A stretch of DNA of 64,000 nt. Source: Dromaius novaehollandiae (Eukaryota > Chordata > Aves > Casuariiformes > Dromaiidae). The position numbers and the translations under genes are program-made. This document shows, piece by piece, positions 59,610 to 64,000 of this stretch. The DNA lies in contig NW_026991459.1 in the NCBI RefSeq assembly GCF_036370855.1, forward strand, positions 1-64,000, given 5' to 3'. The notes under the pieces are model-generated. The model was given only the letters and a program-made list of their open reading frames with translations, did not search any database and had not been told where the DNA came from. The first letter of the stretch is position 1. Each line of letters opens with the position of its first letter.

Positions 59610-61139
59610 AATGTGGCTGAAAATGCTTGACGTCATCTGCCTAAACGCTTAGTCTGTACTTATGCTCATTTTTTAATAGCAATTTGTGCTTTCCTTCCTT
59701 CAAGTCTGTTTCTAATTTTAGACATTGGATATATATTTAAAAAGTCAGCATCTTCCATAGGCCTAGAGGATGAACTGTCCCTCTCTCAAGAGGTGAATAA
59801 TGTCTTTGAAGCGCCCATTTCTCTTCATTGATTCTAGAAGGATGCATGGTGATTAGTCCAGATATTGACATTAGTACCATAGATATTTGGATTAAGATAC
59901 TTCTCACATGTCCTCACAGGTGGAATTCAGTTTCCTGAAGATAGCCATTGCGTCTCATTTTGGATACTCTTTTGTATCTCCTTCAGCCTCCAGCTACAGC
60001 GCTAGGAGGGTATTGGTTTCCCTTAGTCTTTAGACTTATCTATCAGTCCTGAACTGATATTTTAGGTATCCTAGGACATGCACATAACTGTAGATGCCTA
60101 CTTACAGATGTCTGAGTTCTAATCTAGTCAATATACAGTATTTCATCTTTCTAAATTAAGCATTTCCATCTGAAAGTGAAGATGGAGATTATGCCCAGAA
60201 TAGGGGCTATTTAACTGCATCAAATAGAATGATACAGAAATTTTTGCTTCTGTACAAGCCTAGCTGCTTTCATGGTTTTATATTCCTCCTAATTTTGCTA
60301 ATGAACTGCAGTAATATGTTGATCATTTGAACCATCTTCGGTCATCACGATTATTTCTGCCAGAGCTTTGAACTGTATATGGAACATAAATACTCTGAGT
60401 TGGGAATAGAACTGCAATAAAAGTCATCATTATGTAATACTATACATAGACAAACAGCTGCTGGATAGTTTAATGTTTAAGCTAAATAGTGTGTGATTTT
60501 CAGCTCTCTTATGCCATCTAGGTACTGGGAATCAGTGCTGGTGATAATGGTGAATGTGTCTTTCTAAACTATGTAAGTTTAAAATTCAAGCATATGTTCC
60601 TGGTACTGAAGAAACAGCATTTAGAGTACTTACAGAATAGCAAGTTTTTACTGGGTCTTCCTCAGTCCTGAGGAACTGCTGAATTCACTACTCTCTGAAT
60701 TACTGAGAAAAATTATACGATCCAAACAGTGGACACTTCAGAGTAAAACTTTATATAAAATTACTTATTTGTTTTACAAAGAAAAATAAAGAACAATACA
60801 GAGTAATATAAAGCAAGACAGAACTATTGTTTTTAGTACACCTGTTGTTATAGTGCCATGGAGTGAGATCCATCTCACCTGCCTTTAGACAGCAAAAAGC
60901 TTTTTCAGCCTGGTAGCAAATACAGATTGAATTCCAATAATTCTAATCTTCTTTTCTTTTTTCTTTTTCTTCTTTTTCCAGCTACCATAATTAACCAAAA
61001 ATGACCACTGACTCTAGGGGTTTGAAAGGAAGGAAGGGAAATGGAGGGAGAGGAAGGGAAGGGAAGGTGAGGCAAAGGGAAAAGAGAAGGAAGGAAGGGA
61101 AGGAAGGGAGGGAGAAGCGACAAAGTAAAAGAAGGAAAG
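59610..61139. other. Intergenic with purine-rich tract
   Basis: No gene recognised. A GGAA-rich purine tract runs 61021-61145, directly before a CR1. A GAGATCCATCTCACCT copy of the dispersed motif starts at 60865. Confidence 0.45.
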
Positions 61140-61145
61140 AGGAAG
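61021..61145 (+). repeat. (GGAA)n/(GGGA)n purine tract
   Basis: Imperfect GGAAGG repeat, about 120 bases nearly free of pyrimidines. The open frames on both strands across it are low-complexity and not genes. Confidence 0.8.
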
Positions 61146-62640
61146 GTATGACAAAGGACATGGAAAAAGGGCGGGGTACTCAGTGCTTTCTTCACCTCAG
61201 TTTTTACTGGTAACACTGGCCTTCAAGAATCTCAAGCTTCTGAGACCAGAGTGAAAGACAGGAGCAAGGCAGAGAGCCTTAATGGAGAAGATTCATGTTA
61301 GGGAACATTTAAACAAACTGGACATACACAAGCCATCAGACCTGATGAGATGCAGCCACAATTGCTGAGGAAACTAGTTAAAGTTATTGTGAAGCCACTC
61401 TCTATTACCTTTGAAAGATCATGGTGATTGTGAGAGGCTTCTGAGGAATGGAAGAAAACAATGCCACTCCAATCTTCAAAAAAGGCAAGAAGGAGGACCC
61501 AGTAAACTACAGACTAGTCAGCCTCATGTCAATCCCTGGGAAGGTGATGGAGCAGCTAATCCTGGATACCATTTCCAGGCACATGAAGGAAAGGAATGTG
61601 ATCATTAGCGGTCAACCTGATAGCCTTCTCTGATGAGATGACTGGCTTGTTGAATGAAGAGGGAGTAGTGGATGCTGTTTATCTCAACTTCAGTAAGGCT
61701 TTTGAAGCTGTCTCTCATAATGCCCTCATAGACAGGCTGATGATGTACAGGCTAGATAAGTGGTCAGTGATGTGGATTGAAACCTGGCTGAACTTCTGAG
61801 CCTGTAGGGTTGTGATCAGCACCAAAAAGTCCAGCTGGAGGCCAGTCACTAGTGGTGTACCCCAGGGGTGGTTAGTGGGTTCAAAACTGTTTAGCATCTT
61901 CCTTAATGACCTGGCAGATAAGGCCGAGTGCACCCTCAGCAAGTTTTCAGATGACATAAAACTGGAAGTGGCTGATACACCAGATGGTTGCACTGCTATT
62001 CTGTCTGGAAAAAAAAATGGGCAGAGAAGAACCTCATGAATTTCAGCAATGGGAACTGCAAAGTCCTGTACCTGGGCAAGAATAACCCCATGCACAAGTA
62101 CAGGCTAGGGGCCAACTAATTGGAAAGCAGCTTTTCAGAAAAGGGCCTAGGGGTTCTGTTGGCCACCAAGTTGGACACAAGCCAGCAATGTGCCCTTGTG
62201 GCAAAGAAGGCCAATGTATCCAGGGCTGCATTAAGAAGAGCATCACTAGCAGGTTGCAGGAGATGATTTTTGCTTTCTCCTCAGTGCTGGTGAGACTACA
62301 TCTGCAGTTCTGTGTCCAGTTCTGGGGTCTGTAGTAGAAAAAGTCATGGACATACTGGAGTAAGTCCAGCAGAATGCCACAAAGATGCTGAAGAGACTGG
62401 AGCCTCTCATATGAGGAAAGGCTGAGAGAGCTGGCATTGTTTAGCCTGAAGAAGAGAAGACTTGGGGAATCTTAGCAATGTGTCTAAATACTTGATGGGA
62501 AAGAAGAAGGAGCCAGATTCTTCTTAGCAGTAAACGCACAGGAGGCAATGGGCACAAATAGAAATACAAGATATTCTATTTAAAAAAGGAATAAACTGCT
62601 TTTACAGCGAGGGTGGTCAAGCAATGGAACATTTCCAGAA
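61140..62640 (+). mobile_element. CR1 LINE, 5'-truncated, degraded
   Basis: It enters before the reverse transcriptase at CTTCACCTCAGTTTTTACTGG (61189), shows SDLMRCSH-like sequence near 61340, then frames with IFKKGKKEDPVNYRLVSLMS (61470-61530) and PGKVMEQLILDTISRHMKER. Further on are VYLNFSKAF near 61678, VPQGWLVGSKLFSIFLNDLA and the catalytic-site variant KFSDDIKLE near 61943 (usual FADD). The C-terminal stretch [10 protein letters not shown] lies near 62190 and an EERLRELALF-like stretch near 62415. No octamer tail is seen, and the copy fades near 62640. Many stops and frame changes; more decayed than the SDR39U1-intron copy. Confidence 0.88.
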
Positions 62641-64000
62641 CTAGCTGAAATGAATCCCACCCATAAGAGAGTTGGTGATGTCAAGAGAGTATACTTAAAC
62701 CTAGAATGAGTCATATCTCAGAGGCAGCTCTGTTTTTCTTCTTGGCTGAAACACGGACACACAGAAGAATCCTCCTTTTCAATTGCATCCAATTCAATTA
62801 CATTGAAGTTACTTTAACAAATGCCTTTTCTTCTCTATGAGATCAGTCTTCAGCAACTGATGTTAAGGTATCTTTGAAAGGAAGATGAGTTCCGTTTATG
62901 ATGCTTAGGAGGAATACTGACTGATGTTTCATGGAAGGGAATTCATATTCTAATGCCACAGGTTATTCAAGCTGTGGCAGCAGAGTATCTATATTTAAAA
63001 TACAAATTAAAATCTGCAACATAAGCTGTCTGTAGGAATCATCAGCCCAACACTGTCCCTAATGCAAGAAAACAAAGAAACCACTTCTAATGAAATTTGC
63101 ATAATCCTTTTTGGAGGTACTGGATGACAAAACTGCTAAAGGTAAGATACTTACTTCGAAATGATTATTGTGTTTACAAATATAGAAATAATACATAAAA
63201 CAAATCCAAGAAAAAGCTAATCCCCAAACATATACCTCCTCATATCCACAAAACAAAGAATACAGAAAGTGATAGGTGCTTTGCATTGGATGCTCTGTGT
63301 TAGGTAATGAAATACTAGCCTGTCAGTTTAACAATGACTGCTATGGATTTTATTAACTTTAATTAACAGCTAATGCCCAATATAATAGGATATTTTTTTT
63401 TTGTAAGGAATCAAAGAGCACAGTTAGGAAGATTCCATTTTATTTACATCAGTCAGATAAACTAAGAAAAGTACTGTGACTGTGTGCCATTACATATTAC
63501 AGTTTTTTGGGGTTTTGGTTTTTTTTTTTATGTTCTTCTCTCCTCTGTTATGAGAGGAAAATAGGCTATAATGAGGTTTCCATGAAACTTTGGACCTTCA
63601 AGTAATTTACTCTTCTTTCATTTCTGTGTCAACGGAAGCAATCAAATCCACAAAGATTCTCCTTCGAATATATCAGATTTTTAAATGCCTGAAAACATTA
63701 TGAGTTTCCTTATTGCACTTGTAACCTAAGTTATCTGTAGCTGGAACCTCCATAGCTTTCACTTCCATGTTCATGATAGAAAACCCACTGACAAAAGAGA
63801 CACCTCATGTGAGTTAGGTTACACAAGGCAGAGAGGCTGAATTAAGTCTGTAGCAAGAATAACTGGCTCATGAAAGCTTCATTGATGTTCTTTTCGATGG
63901 TGTGTCCTCCTCTATGTGCTGTGGTCTATTGACCGCATCATATGTCCATAGAGAAAAAGATACTTCCCCTCACCCTGATATCAGGTTTTTTGTACAAAAG
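62641..64000. other. Intergenic, AT-rich
   Basis: No gene recognised up to the window end. A reverse copy of the dispersed motif (ATGAATCCCACC) is at 62650-62661 and a T/G homopolymer stretch at 63500-63531. Confidence 0.45.

Noticed and set aside
61001-61216. Charged open frames on both strands
   Set aside because: Translation of a GGAA purine tract and its complement.

Overview
The window looks like avian nuclear DNA. It carries several CR1 LINE copies, some ending in the ATTCTATG-type octamers usual in birds, plus degraded LTR pieces, class II olfactory receptor (OR) loci and one GC-rich spliced housekeeping gene. There are no bacterial-style operons. The bird assignment rests on my memory of CR1 and LTR sequences; a crocodilian or turtle is less likely but not excluded.

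Layout. 1-578: 3' half of a class II OR with one frameshift. 2.4-5.2 kb: two CR1 relics, one old on the minus strand and one on the plus strand. 10.9-12.3 kb: an LTR-like piece directly followed by a badly broken OR. 26.2-27.2 kb: an OR6-like receptor with an intact body but no start codon at the expected place. 36.3-41.9 kb: a CpG island with two NRF-1-like sites and SDR39U1 in six exons (295 aa), with a CR1 in intron 5. 42.9-43.8 kb: a degenerate ~37-bp minisatellite of about 24 units. 48.8-49.6 kb: a 462-bp element with TGTCAGGG/CCCTGACA ends, then a CR1 tail, then a short OR relic. 50.97-51.89 kb, minus strand: an intact OR4Q-like receptor. 59.2-59.6 kb: a TM5-TM7 OR relic. 61.1-62.6 kb: a long 5'-truncated CR1. 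The rest is AT-rich, with simple repeats and no gene I can recognise.

How it fits together. The ORs are independent chemoreceptor genes from different families, only one of them fully intact. SDR39U1 is an unrelated housekeeping gene inside an OR-rich, repeat-rich neighbourhood. From memory, human OR4Q, OR6J/OR6S and SDR39U1 all lie in 14q11.2-q12, so the window may keep a rearranged piece of that ancient linkage. I saw no sign of a new multi-gene system. The least expected features are the minisatellite, the TIR-like bounded element and the start-less OR6-like gene.
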